Below are positions 52,626 through 62,400 of a stretch of DNA of 64,000 nt, piece after piece. The DNA is from Psychrobacillus mangrovi. GTDB taxonomy: Bacteria > Bacillota > Bacilli > Bacillales_A > Planococcaceae. The notes beneath the pieces were generated by a model, which worked only from the letters and a program-made list of their open reading frames with translations, did no database searches and had not been told where the DNA came from. Numbering within the stretch: the stretch's first letter is position 1; the number at the start of each line of letters is the position of its first letter. Where the stretch lies: assembly GCF_037104765.1 (NCBI RefSeq), contig NZ_JBAWSY010000002.1:248001-312000 (forward strand). The letters run 5' to 3'. The translations under genes were made by a program, and so were the position numbers.

Positions 52626-53273
52626 TTACTCGCTCTTACGATTGTTCCAATCCGCTAGAAATCCTTCAATTCCTTTATCTGTTAAAGGATGATGGAAAAG
52701 TTGTTTTAATACTTTAAATGGAGTTGTAGAAATATGTGCACCATTTAAAGCTGCATCCGTAATATGCTGAGGGTGTCTGATTGAAGCTGCGATAATTTCT
52801 GTATCAATATTGTGAATAGCAAAGATTTGAGCTATTTTCGCAATCAATTCCATTCCATCATGGCCGATATCATCTAAGCGGCCTAAAAACGGAGATACAT
52901 AAGTTGCTCCTGCACGTGCTGCCAATAACGCTTGGTTTGCACTAAAGATAAGTGTCACATTTGTTTTAATTCCTTCTGAATAAAAAACAGCGCAAGCTTT
53001 TAGCCCTTCTGGTGTCATCGGTAATTTCACCGTAATATTCGGTGCAATTGCTGCAAGTTCTCTACCTTCTTTAATCATGCCCTCTGCATCTAATGCAATT
53101 ACTTCTGCACTTACAGAACCGTCTACTAAAGCAGTAATTTCACGAAGACGATCGTGAAAAGAAATATTTTCTTTCGCTACTAGCGAAGGATTCGTCGTAA
53201 CACCGGATAAAATACCCCATGCGTGTGCTTCTTTAATTTCCTCAAAATTAGCTGTATCTATAAAAAATTTCAT
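52626..53273 (-). CDS. ywjH: Transaldolase (fructose-6-phosphate aldolase-like)
   Basis: A 215-residue TalC/FSA-type protein. The Schiff-base Lys83 lies in NITVKLPMT, and GVTTNPSLVAK is diagnostic. It acts in the pentose phosphate pathway as transaldolase in bacilli. The frame extends to 53345, but GAGGAGGA precedes the ATG at 53273, which gives the family N terminus MKFFIDTAN. It lies 20 bp before murAB. Confidence 0.93.
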   Translation of the reverse strand: MKFFIDTANFEEIKEAHAWGILSGVTTNPSLVAKENISFHDRLREITALVDGSVSAEVIALDAEGMIKEGRELAAIAPNITVKLPMTPEGLKACAVFYSEGIKTNVTLIFSANQALLAARAGATYVSPFLGRLDDIGHDGMELIAKIAQIFAIHNIDTEIIAASIRHPQHITDAALNGAHISTTPFKVLKQLFHHPLTDKGIEGFLADWNNRKSE

Positions 53274-53366
53274 CTTAATAATATCCTCCTCAGTATGGAA
53301 AAATAGGAGAAGCTTCAGTATTTTAACTAGAAGACTTCTCCCCACATTCTATTTTATCTTTCTGAA

Positions 53367-54224
53367 TTATGCTTTATTAGAGCTTCCAAATTCACGCATT
53401 TTACCGATAACTGTCGTTTTAATAGCATCACGTGCTGGTGATAGGTATTTACGTGGATCATATTGTTTTGGGTTTTCCTCAAAATATTCGCGAATCGCTT
53501 TAGTAGCAGCAATTTGGTTTTCCGTGTTTACATTGATTTTTGCTGTCCCTAAAGAGATTGAACGTTTAATATCATGTGTAGGAATACCTGTTCCACCATG
53601 CAATACTAATGGAAGGTCCGCTAATTTCGAAATTTCTTCCATTTCGTTAAAACCTAAGTTAGGTTCACCTTTATAAGGTCCATGAACAGAACCAAGTGCT
53701 GGTGCTAAGCAATCAATAGCAGTACGTTTCACTAATTCCGCACATTCCGTAGGATCTGCATAAATAACGCCATCTGCTATCACGTCGTCTTCTTGGCCGC
53801 CAACTGTACCAAGCTCTGCTTCTACAGAAACGTTGTGTGCATGTGCATATTCCACCACTTTAGAAGTAATTTCTACATTTTCTTCAAATGGATGATGAGA
53901 AGCATCAATCATGACAGACGTGAATCCAGCATCGATTGCTGCTTTACATTTTTCAAAGCTTGAGCCGTGATCTAAGTGAATTGCCACTGGAACTGACGTT
54001 TGATAGTCTTCCATTAGTCCTTTTACCATATGTACAACTGTTGTAAAGCCGCCCATATATTTTGCCGCACCTTCGGATACACCCAAAATAACTGGCGATT
54101 TTTCCTCTTCTGCCGCTTGTAAAATAGCTTGAGTAAATTCAAGGTTATTAATATTGAATTGTCCTACTGCATAACCTTCTTTTTTTCCTTTTTCAAGCAT
54201 TTCTTTCATCGATACTAAAGCCAT
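53367..54224 (-). CDS. fba: Class II fructose-bisphosphate aldolase
   Basis: A 285-residue zinc aldolase of glycolysis and gluconeogenesis. The zinc ligands include His in HLDHGSS and HGGTGI, and the C-terminal SPARDAIKTTVI is typical. It precedes the transaldolase gene, as in B. subtilis fbaA-ywjH. GGAGGTCTATTGGA precedes the ATG. Confidence 0.96.
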   Translation of the reverse strand: MALVSMKEMLEKGKKEGYAVGQFNINNLEFTQAILQAAEEEKSPVILGVSEGAAKYMGGFTTVVHMVKGLMEDYQTSVPVAIHLDHGSSFEKCKAAIDAGFTSVMIDASHHPFEENVEITSKVVEYAHAHNVSVEAELGTVGGQEDDVIADGVIYADPTECAELVKRTAIDCLAPALGSVHGPYKGEPNLGFNEMEEISKLADLPLVLHGGTGIPTHDIKRSISLGTAKINVNTENQIAATKAIREYFEENPKQYDPRKYLSPARDAIKTTVIGKMREFGSSNKA

Positions 54225-54406
54225 TCCAATAGACCTCCTCTATTATCATACACTCTCATTTGTACATCATTTTTCTCTTTCTGATTTAGCTGTTGTAGGC
54301 GCCTGCGATTCTAGTTACAGGAATACGTTGTTGTAATAACTAAACGGCGTCCTTCACTTTTAATCATAACAAAAAAAGGCCATGTTTTCCACTGCCTGCC
54401 TATGTA

Positions 54407-54766
54407 CTACTTCTGTAATATATTATTTACTGCATCTCGCACTTCGAATATATCAAAAGGCTTAGTAAAGTAAAGAGAAGCACCTAAATCCTTTGCCTCT
54501 TGGATCAGGTTTAACTCTCCATATGCTGTCATCATCATGACAGGTAAATTTGGATACTTTTCTTTCAGCAAGGTTAAGATTTTAATTCCATCCATCCCAG
54601 GAATTTTCATGTCTAATAATACACCATCTAAACTTTCCTCGCTAGCAATATCCAATGCTTCAGGGCCGTTCGCGGCTAGGCTCACTTCATAGCCTTCCTG
54701 TGAAAAAACTTCTTTTAAGAGCATTCGTATTCCTAGTTGATCGTCTACGATTAAAATGTGTTTCAT
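54407..54766 (-). CDS. spo0F: Phosphorelay response regulator Spo0F
   Basis: A 119-residue single receiver domain. Asp8/Asp9, phospho-acceptor Asp52 (LLDMKIPGMDG), Thr in MMTAYGE and Lys in YFTKPFD are all present. There is no output domain. It passes phosphate from sensor kinases to Spo0B and Spo0A in sporulation initiation. A TTG start at 54775 is possible, but AAAGGGG suits the ATG at 54766. Divergent from ywjG. Confidence 0.95.
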   Translation of the reverse strand: MKHILIVDDQLGIRMLLKEVFSQEGYEVSLAANGPEALDIASEESLDGVLLDMKIPGMDGIKILTLLKEKYPNLPVMMMTAYGELNLIQEAKDLGASLYFTKPFDIFEVRDAVNNILQK

Positions 54767-54908
54767 GATGTACAAACCCCTTTTATTAAATTTTCCCCTT
54801 CTATACTATTCGCTATTAATATACATTTTCCTTCTAAGGATTCTAAAAATTACCCATTTTACGTTTAGCTTTTCCTACATTATAATTAAAAATGAGGTGA
54901 ATAAAAGA

Positions 54909-55427
54909 ATGAAAATGTTAACAACGCAGCTTACCGGTCTTCTCCAAAGAATAGTTAATTCGGAGGAAGAAAATATCGAAGAAACTGCTAGACTACTCGC
55001 ACAAGCCGCTGCAAGAGAAGGCTTTATTTATTTCGCAGCATTCGGTGAAATGGAAAGCATTACGATAAATGCACAAAATGCCGCAGAAAAATTCCCTAGT
55101 ATAAAAGTTTGGTCACCAGATACCAAGCTGACAAGCGCAGATCGCGTATGGATTATTACAAGATCTAGTGAAAATGAAGAAGCACTAGCACTTGCTGAAA
55201 AACTAAGTGCAGATTTCATACCCTTCAGTGCACTTGCCGCTGAAAATCAAAATGACGAAAACAAACTTGCGAATCTTGCCTATACATATATTTCTCTGAA
55301 ACTTACTAAAGGCTTACTACCTGCAGAGGATGGTAGTAGAATTGTTTTACCGTATGCACTAAGCGCAATGTTCGTCTACGAGGCTGTCAAAATGAAGCTA
55401 GACGAGATGCTTTTAGGCGAAGATTAA
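54909..55427 (+). CDS. ywjG: DUF2529 protein YwjG
   Basis: A 172-residue protein of the DUF2529 family, located between spo0F and pyrG in Bacillales. The start MKMLTTQLTGLLQRI is typical. The fold probably resembles SIS/NAD-type domains, but no function is established. The ATG at 54909 is preceded by GAGGTGA; the long frame to 54756 has no support. A terminator follows at 55441-55473. Confidence 0.85.
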   Translation: MKMLTTQLTGLLQRIVNSEEENIEETARLLAQAAAREGFIYFAAFGEMESITINAQNAAEKFPSIKVWSPDTKLTSADRVWIITRSSENEEALALAEKLSADFIPFSALAAENQNDENKLANLAYTYISLKLTKGLLPAEDGSRIVLPYALSAMFVYEAVKMKLDEMLLGED

Positions 55428-55440
55428 AATTACCATAGAC

Positions 55441-55473
55441 ATGCCCATGGAAGAGAAAATCTTTCGTGGGCAT
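55441..55473 (+). terminator. ywjG terminator
   Basis: ATGCCCA / TGGGCAT with inner GGAAGA / TCTTTC pairs is followed by TTTTTGG on the plus strand. Confidence 0.85.
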
Positions 55474-55509
55474 TTTTGGTTTGTCAAAGAGTATCTATCT
55501 AACGATTAG

Positions 55510-56625
55510 TCGTAGGTTTTATGAATTAGTTACAAGTCTATCTCAAAGCGATGTTAACTTTTTATTATGAGAAATGGTCGCTCTTATCTACGAATTGGTT
55601 GCTTTCACGATAGAATTGGTCTCGCTTTGTGACAAATTGGGTGCTTTCACACTACAATTGGTCTCTCTTTGCCATTTAATCCCTAATTTTATGGCAACTA
55701 GCTAGGAAATCTATTTCTCACATGAAGTAAACTCTTTACTCTGGGAAATAGTCGCTCATACCGACGAATTGGTTGCTTTCACTATAGAATTGGTCTCGCT
55801 TATAATCTAATTGGTCGCCCTCACGATAGAATTAGTCTCGATTTGCCATTTAATGCCTAATTCCTCGACTTTTAACTAGGAAATCTATTTCTCACATCAA
55901 GTAAACTCTTTACTATGAGAATTAGTCGCTGTTACAGACGAATTGGTTGCTTTCACTATAGAATTGGTCTCGCTTATAATCTAATTGGTCGCTTTCACAC
56001 TAGAATTGGTCTCGCTCTGCCATTTAATACCTAATGCCCTGGCAACTAGCTATGAAATCCATTTCTCACATGAAGTAATCTCTTTACTATGAGAAATAGT
56101 CGCTCTTACCGACGAATTGGTTGCTTTCACTATAGAATTGGTCTCGCTTATAATCTAATTGGTCGCTTTCACACTAGAATTGGTCTCGCTCTGCCATTTA
56201 ATACCTAATGCCCTGGCAACTAGCTCAGAAATCTATTTCTCACATGAAGTAATCTCTTTACTTTGGGAAATGGTCGCTCTTACCGACGAATTGGTTGCTT
56301 TCACTATAGTATTGGTCTCGCTTATGCTTAAATCGGTCGCTTCCACTCTAAATTTGATCTCGCTTTGCCATTTTATGTCTAATTTTAATTCTCTTACCAT
56401 TTCCCACATGAAGTAAACTCTTTACTTTGGGAAATGGTCGCTCTTACCGTTGAATTGGTTGCTTTCACTATAGAATTGGTTTCGCTTACGCTTAAATTGG
56501 TCGCTTTCACTATAGAATTGGTCTCGCTTATGCTTAAATTGGTCGCTTTCACACTTTAATTGGTCTCGCTCTGCCATTTAATACCTAATTCCATGGCCAC
56601 TAGCTATGAAACGCTCTACCCACTT
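55510..56625 (+). repeat. GGTCTCG repeat locus 7 (174-bp higher-order array)
   Basis: CTATTTCTCAC-type segments occur at 55538 (diverged), 55711, 55885, 56059, 56233 and 56397, giving spacings of 173, 174, 174, 174 and 164 bp. Each is followed by (A/T)GAAGTAAACTCTTTACT, GGGAAATGGTCGCTC and further GGTTGCTTTCAC, GGTCTCGCTT and GGTCGC cores at about 21-bp spacing. It is the largest array in the window. Confidence 0.9.
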
Positions 56626-56655
56626 AATCCCCTCATCATTTAATCCCATAAAAAA

Positions 56656-56679
56656 AGCAGTTCGCCTCGACGAACTACT
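56656..56679 (-). terminator. pyrG terminator
   Basis: AGCAGTTCG / CGAACTACT with a 6-nt loop is followed on the minus strand by TTTTTTATGGG. Confidence 0.85.
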
Positions 56680-56688
56680 TTACTTTTC

Positions 56689-58284
56689 TTATTCTCCAAC
56701 GGATGCTTTGATGAACTCACGGAATAATGGTTGTGGACGTTGTGGACGTGACACAAATTCCGGATGGAACTGAGAAGCTAGGAAGAATGGGTGATCTGGA
56801 AGCTCGATGATTTCGATTAGACGACCATCTGGGCTTGTACCAGAGAACATAAATCCAGCTGCTTCAAATTGCTCACGGTATTCGTTATTGAATTCATAAC
56901 GATGACGGTGACGTTCGTATACAAGTTCTTCACCGTATGCTTCGTGTGCTTTAGAACCAGGAGTTAACTTACATGGGTATAATCCAAGGCGAAGTGTTCC
57001 TCCTAGATCTTCTACGTCTTTTTGTTCTGGCAATAAATCGATAATAGAGTGTGGAGTTTTTGGATCTAGTTCTGTTGAGTGTGCTCCATCAAGTTCCAAT
57101 ATATTACGAGCAAATTCAACTGTTGCTAGTTGCATTCCTAAGCAAATACCTAAGAACGGAACATTGTTTTCACGAGCAAATCGTGTCGCTGCAATTTTCC
57201 CTTCTACTCCGCGGTCTCCAAATCCACCAGGAACAAGAATTCCGTCTACATCTGAAAGAATTTCTGCAACATTTGCATCATTTACTTCCTCAGCATTAAC
57301 CCATTTCACTTCTACATCCGCATCAAATTTGTATCCTGCGTGTTTCATTGCTTCTACTACAGAAATGTATGCATCTTGTAGTTCTACATATTTACCAACT
57401 AGGCCAATACGAACTTTTTTCGATAAAGATTTCACTTGATCAACAAGTACATGCCAATCTGTCATATCTGCTTCTTTCGTAGTAAGTTGGAAATGATCCA
57501 CAACAATTTGATCTAAATGTTGCGCTTGAAGATTTAATGGGATTTCGTATAATGAATCCGCATCGATACATTCGATTACTTCCTCAGGTTTAATGTCACA
57601 GAAAAGAGCAATTTTGTCTTTCATATCTTGAGGAACTGGCATTTCTGAACGAACAACAATGACATTTGGTTGAATACCTAGACTGCGTAGCTCTTTTACA
57701 CTATGTTGTGTTGGTTTTGTTTTCATTTCACCGGCAGCTTTAATAAATGGAACTAATGTACAGTGAATGTACATTACATTATTACTACCAACGTCACGTT
57801 TCATTTGACGAATTGTTTCTAAGAAAGGAAGAGATTCGATATCTCCTACTGTTCCGCCAATTTCAGTGATAACAATATCCGCATGCGTTTCTTTTGCAGC
57901 CAAGAATAATCGGTCTTTTATTTCATTTGTAATATGCGGAATTACTTGAACAGTTCCTCCATTGTAATCGCCACGGCGTTCTTTTCTTAATACGGAAGAA
58001 TAGACTTTCCCTGTCGTAATGTTCGAGTATTTATTTAAATTAATGTCAATAAAACGCTCGTAATGACCTAAATCTAAATCTGTCTCTGCCCCATCGTCAG
58101 TTACAAAAACTTCTCCATGTTGGTATGGGCTCATAGTCCCTGGATCTAAGTTAATGTAAGGATCAAACTTTTGAATTGTTACATTCAATCCTCGATTTTT
58201 TAATAAACGACCTAGAGATGCAGCCGTAATACCTTTACCTAATGAAGATACAACCCCACCAGTAACAAAAATAAATTTAGTCAT
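56689..58284 (-). CDS. pyrG: CTP synthase
   Basis: A 531-residue enzyme that aminates UTP to CTP. It has an N-terminal synthetase domain (TGGVVSSLGKGI, EIGGTVGDIES) and a C-terminal glutaminase with Cys in GICLGMQLA and the HPE site in SQFHPEF. GGAGGAAC precedes the ATG. In B. subtilis, pyrG is controlled by reiterative transcription at a GGGCTC start; that signature is not obvious in the leader here. Confidence 0.96.
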   Translation of the reverse strand: MTKFIFVTGGVVSSLGKGITAASLGRLLKNRGLNVTIQKFDPYINLDPGTMSPYQHGEVFVTDDGAETDLDLGHYERFIDINLNKYSNITTGKVYSSVLRKERRGDYNGGTVQVIPHITNEIKDRLFLAAKETHADIVITEIGGTVGDIESLPFLETIRQMKRDVGSNNVMYIHCTLVPFIKAAGEMKTKPTQHSVKELRSLGIQPNVIVVRSEMPVPQDMKDKIALFCDIKPEEVIECIDADSLYEIPLNLQAQHLDQIVVDHFQLTTKEADMTDWHVLVDQVKSLSKKVRIGLVGKYVELQDAYISVVEAMKHAGYKFDADVEVKWVNAEEVNDANVAEILSDVDGILVPGGFGDRGVEGKIAATRFARENNVPFLGICLGMQLATVEFARNILELDGAHSTELDPKTPHSIIDLLPEQKDVEDLGGTLRLGLYPCKLTPGSKAHEAYGEELVYERHRHRYEFNNEYREQFEAAGFMFSGTSPDGRLIEIIELPDHPFFLASQFHPEFVSRPQRPQPLFREFIKASVGE

Positions 58285-58476
58285 GCTTGTTCCTCCTAAT
58301 ATAATATCTATTTCGCCTTGGTCTTTTTAAGCTCAGAATTTACTTTTTGAGTAAAGATTATTACACAGAACATTGCACCGAGCTCAATGAATTCTTTACA
58401 TAATCTGTAGCATTCGCCTTAGGCAATAACCTTATTCAGTATGACTTAGGTGAATAAGGCTATACAATAACAAAAA

Positions 58477-58507
58477 GCGCTCCACCTGCTTTTTGGCAGG
58501 GGAGCGC
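58477..58507 (-). terminator. rpoE terminator
   Basis: GCGCTCC / GGAGCGC with an inner CTGC/GCAG extension is followed by TTTTTGTTATTG on the minus strand. Confidence 0.9.
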
Positions 58508-58581
58508 ATATGCACATGAGTAATGTCTCTTTAAAAAGAGCCCAATAAAATCTTATAGCGTTTACGTATAGAAGTCAAGAA

Positions 58582-59151
58582 TTATTCTTCTTCGTCTTCT
58601 AATTCTTCATCATCTAACTCTTCGTCATCGATGATATCAAAATCTTCTTCTTCCTCATCGATTAAGTCCTCTTCGGGCACTTCGTCAATTTCTCCTACGA
58701 AATCAATTACTGGATCATCATCATCTTCGTCGTCATCTTCATCATCTTCTTCGATAAATTCATCGAATTCCTCTTCGAAGATAATTTCATCTTCTTCTAG
58801 TTCCAGTTCGTCTAAATCGTCACCGTCTGCAACTTTAGCTTTCTTTTTACGGACTTTAACAGTAGGAGCAGTCTCTTCTTCAATTTGTTCTACAGGGTAC
58901 CACTCTCTTAGACCCCATTGGTTTTCTGCAGTAGCTAAAAAGCGCCCATCAATATTCATATCTGTATAAAATTGAGGTTTACGAGCTGCCATTTCATCGT
59001 CTGTAAAACCATTAAGTTTTTGGATTTCATTAAAAAGGTCAGATAGAGTTAAAGAGTTTTTCTTATCTTCTAATATTGCAAATCCTAAATCTATTAATGA
59101 TTCTTCTTGTAATTGTGCTGTTGTCATTTCACGAAAATTCAAATCGTGCAC
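58582..59151 (-). CDS. rpoE: RNA polymerase delta subunit
   Basis: A 189-residue delta subunit of Gram-positive RNA polymerase. The folded N-terminal HARE-HTH domain (about 1-90; QFYTDMNIDGRFLA, WGLREWYPV) precedes a Lys-rich linker (VRKKKAKV) and a long unstructured Asp/Glu tail (about 115-189). It increases transcription specificity and recycling. The exact start is unclear: GTG 59151 sits too close to AAAGGA, and a TTG at 59142 is another option. Confidence 0.92.
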   Translation of the reverse strand: MHDLNFREMTTAQLQEESLIDLGFAILEDKKNSLTLSDLFNEIQKLNGFTDDEMAARKPQFYTDMNIDGRFLATAENQWGLREWYPVEQIEEETAPTVKVRKKKAKVADGDDLDELELEEDEIIFEEEFDEFIEEDDEDDDEDDDDPVIDFVGEIDEVPEEDLIDEEEEDFDIIDDEELDDEELEDEEE

Positions 59152-59214
59152 GTCCTTTCTATGTCCGTTTGCATACTTCCCATTATATACAAACCAGTAT
59201 GTTATATGCTACAT

Positions 59215-59373
59215 TCATTTATTCTTTTTGAAAAGGAATAATTTCTGAAAAGCTAATGCGAATAAATAAAACGAAAGTAATAGTAAGGGAATGGCTCCCA
59301 GTTGTTTATTATAAAGGAGAATGGTTAGTAATAGGAATATTATTATGATCATTATGTGTATTGGGGTTTTCAT
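59215..59373 (-). CDS. Small membrane protein, 52 residues
   Basis: A short frame with two hydrophobic segments (about 5-22 and 27-45), a KQLGAIP turn and a basic C terminus (FKKNK). GGGAGAAATGGT lies just before the ATG. It sits between icmF and rpoE on the same strand. The sequence resembles generic two-helix small membrane proteins; function unknown. The RBS and composition support a real gene. Confidence 0.55.
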   Translation of the reverse strand: MKTPIHIMIIIIFLLLTILLYNKQLGAIPLLLLSFYLFALAFQKLFLFKKNK

Positions 59374-59426
59374 ACCATTTCTCCCTTACTACTTAGTAGT
59401 TTCATTATACAAAATAAAAAGAAAAA

Positions 59427-59453
59427 AGTGTTCCGATATCTTAGCGGAACACT
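59427..59453 (-). terminator. icmF terminator
   Basis: A 9-bp perfect stem AGTGTTCCG / CGGAACACT is followed on the minus strand by TTTTTTC. Confidence 0.9.
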
Positions 59454-59462
59454 AATTTTTTT

Positions 59463-62400
59463 TTACATATTTCTTCGATACTGCCCGCCTACCTCGTAAA
59501 GAGCGTTCGTAATTTGGCCAAGACTTGCCTTTTGGACAGTTGTCATAAGCTCTTCGAAGATGTTGCCACCTGTCATTGCAACTTGCTTTAGACGATTGAG
59601 CGCTTCTTCTACCTCTGACTCATGTTTCATATGGAAGCTTCGAAGATTTGTTATTTGAATTTCTTTTTCTTCCTTCGATGCGCGGGCGAGTTCCATATTA
59701 TCGATATCCTCTTCAGAAGCAGGATTTGGATTTAAGTATGTGTTCACCCCGATAATTGGCAATTCGCCTGTGTGTTTTTTCATTTCATAGTACATGGATT
59801 CTTCTTGAATTTTTCCACGTTGGTATTGGGTTTCCATTGCACCAAGTACGCCACCGCGGTCATTGATTCGATCAAATTCAGAAAGAACCGCTTCTTCTAC
59901 TAGGTCCGTCAGGTCTTCTACAATAAATGCTCCTTGTAACGGATTTTCATTTTTTGATAATCCATGCTCTTTTGTAATAATCATTTGAATCGCCATTGCT
60001 CGACGAACAGATTCCTCCGTAGGTGTTGTAATCGCTTCGTCATAAGCATTTGTATGAAGTGAGTTACAGTTATCCTGAAGTGCCATCAACGCCTGTAAAG
60101 TTGTTCGAATATCATTAAAGTCAATTTCTTGCGCATGTAGACTTCTACCTGATGTTTGCACATGATATTTTAGCTTTTGACTACGCTCATTTGCGCCGTA
60201 TTTGTCACGCATCACAACTGCCCAAATACGACGGGCAACACGTCCGATAACTGTGTACTCCGGATCCAAACCATTTGAGAAGAAGAAAGATAAGTTTGGT
60301 GCAAAATCATCTATATTCATACCACGGCTCAAATAATATTCCACATAAGTAAAGCCATTTGATAATGTGAATGCCAGCTGAGAAATTGGATTCGCTCCAG
60401 CTTCTGCAATATGGTATCCAGATATAGAAACGGAATAATAGTTTCGAACCTTATGGTCAATAAAGTATTGTTGAATATCGCCCATCATACGTAAAGCGAA
60501 TTCAGTAGAGAAAATACATGTATTTTGACCTTGATCTTCTTTTAAAATATCTGCTTGAACAGTACCACGAACTACTTGAAGTGTCGCATTTTTTACTTCT
60601 GTAAATTCTTCCACAGTTAGAGTACGGCCAAGTTCCTCCTCGCGAATGCGAACTTGCTGATCAATAGCCGTATTCATAAACATCGCCAAAATAATTGGTG
60701 CTGGACCATTGATTGTCATAGATACGGAGGTTGATGGTGCACATAAATCAAACCCATCATACAATTTTTTCATATCCTCTAACGTACAAATGCTTACGCC
60801 AGATTCGCCGACTTTTCCGTAAATATCAGGTCGATGATCTGGGTCTTCTCCATATAATGTTACCGAGTCAAATGCAGTAGAAAGACGCTTTGCATCGTCA
60901 TCTTTGGATAAATAATGAAAGCGACGGTTCGTACGTTCTGGTGTTCCCTCTCCAGCAAATTGACGCTTAGGGTCTTCCCCTTCACGTTTGAATGGGAAAA
61001 CTCCAGCTGTGTATGGGAAGGACCCAGGTACATTTTCTTTGTACACCCATCTTAAAATTTCACCATAATCAACGAATTTCGGAAGTACAACTTTCGGTAT
61101 TTTCAACCCAGATAAGCTTTCCGTACGAAGAATCGTGCGAATTTCCTTATCCCGAATTTTTGTAACAAACTCGTCCCCAGCATATGCTTCTTTTAAAGTT
61201 GCCCAGTTTTCCAATATACGTTTTGATTCAGCAGTCAGTTCATCACGAACTCCACTAGCTAATGATTCCAAGGATTGAACTAGCGCATCATCTGCTGCTT
61301 TCTCTTTTACAACTTCGATTGCGCCTTCTAGTTGAAACAATCTTCTTGCGAAAGCTACTTGCTCCTCAGATTTTTTATGATATCCACGAACTGTGTCTGT
61401 AATTTCACGTAAGTAATAACGACGATCATTTGGGATGATCACGTTTTGCTTTTGTGTTTTCACAAATTGCTCGTATGTTGTTTCCCAGTCAGTACCCGTT
61501 TTTTCATTTAACACCGCAACTAAAGCTGCAAATAAAGAATTCGTACCTTTATCATTAAATTGGCTAGCAATCGTTCCGTAAACAGGCATAGTATCCAAAT
61601 CATCATGCCATAATTCACGACTGCGTTGATATTGTTTTTGTACTTGGCGAAGTGCATCTTCTGAGCCTTTTCGTTCGAATTTATTGATAACAATCAAATC
61701 TGCGTAATCGATCATATCAATCTTTTCTAATTGAGAAGGCGCACCGAATTCACTTGTCATTACATACATCGAAGCGTCCGATACATTGGTAATTTCTGCG
61801 TCCCCTTGCCCGATACCACTTGTTTCTACAATAATTAAATCAAAGCCCGCTACTTTAACAACATCAAGTACATCAGCAATAGCACCAGATAATTCTGTAC
61901 GAGATCCTCGCGTTGCCAAACTACGCATAAACACACGTTTATTGAAAATAGCGTTCATACGAATACGGTCCCCTAGCAATGCCCCACCTGTTTTTTGCTT
62001 CGTCGGGTCAATGGAAAGAACTGCAATCTTCTTATCCGGCAATTCATGAAGGAATCGGCGAATCAATTCATCTGTTAATGAACTTTTCCCTGCCCCACCC
62101 GTACCCGTAATACCTAGCACTGGTGTACCTTTGGATAAAGCCTTCGCTTGTTCTAGCATTTCTTTTGCTTCAGAATCATTTGTTTGATGTGCTTCCTCCG
62201 CTAATGTAATCAAATGAGCTAGTACTTCAGGATTCTCCGTAGACACTTGGGAAATCTCGTCTTTTGCTCCTGAAGCTTTCGTTGGAACATCACATTCCAA
62301 CAGCATTTGATTGATCATACCTTGAAGACCTAGTTTACGGCCATCCTCTGGAGAGAAAATACCCGAAATACCGTATTCTTGCAGTTCTTTTATTTCTTTC

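Larger units (their letters stand above)
55428..56688. other. 1.26-kb gene-free interval between ywjG and pyrG
   Basis: It holds the ywjG terminator, a large GGTCTCG repeat array (55510-56625) and the pyrG terminator. Reading frames in this interval (for example 56159-56416) are formed by repeat units with heptad-like protein periodicity and are not called as genes. Confidence 0.8.

Noticed and set aside
56159..56416. 85-codon plus-strand frame in the repeat array
   Set aside because: It is translated GGTCTCG repeat units. The heptad-like periodicity follows from the 21-bp DNA period; there is no RBS.
58285..58440. pyrG GGGCTC attenuator as in B. subtilis
   Set aside because: No GGGCTC transcript start and no convincing terminator were found by eye; only weak GAGCTC and TTTAC/GTAAA pairings are present.
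58631..58969. Ser-rich plus-strand frame of 112 codons
   Set aside because: It is the antisense shadow of the Asp/Glu-rich tail of RNA polymerase delta.
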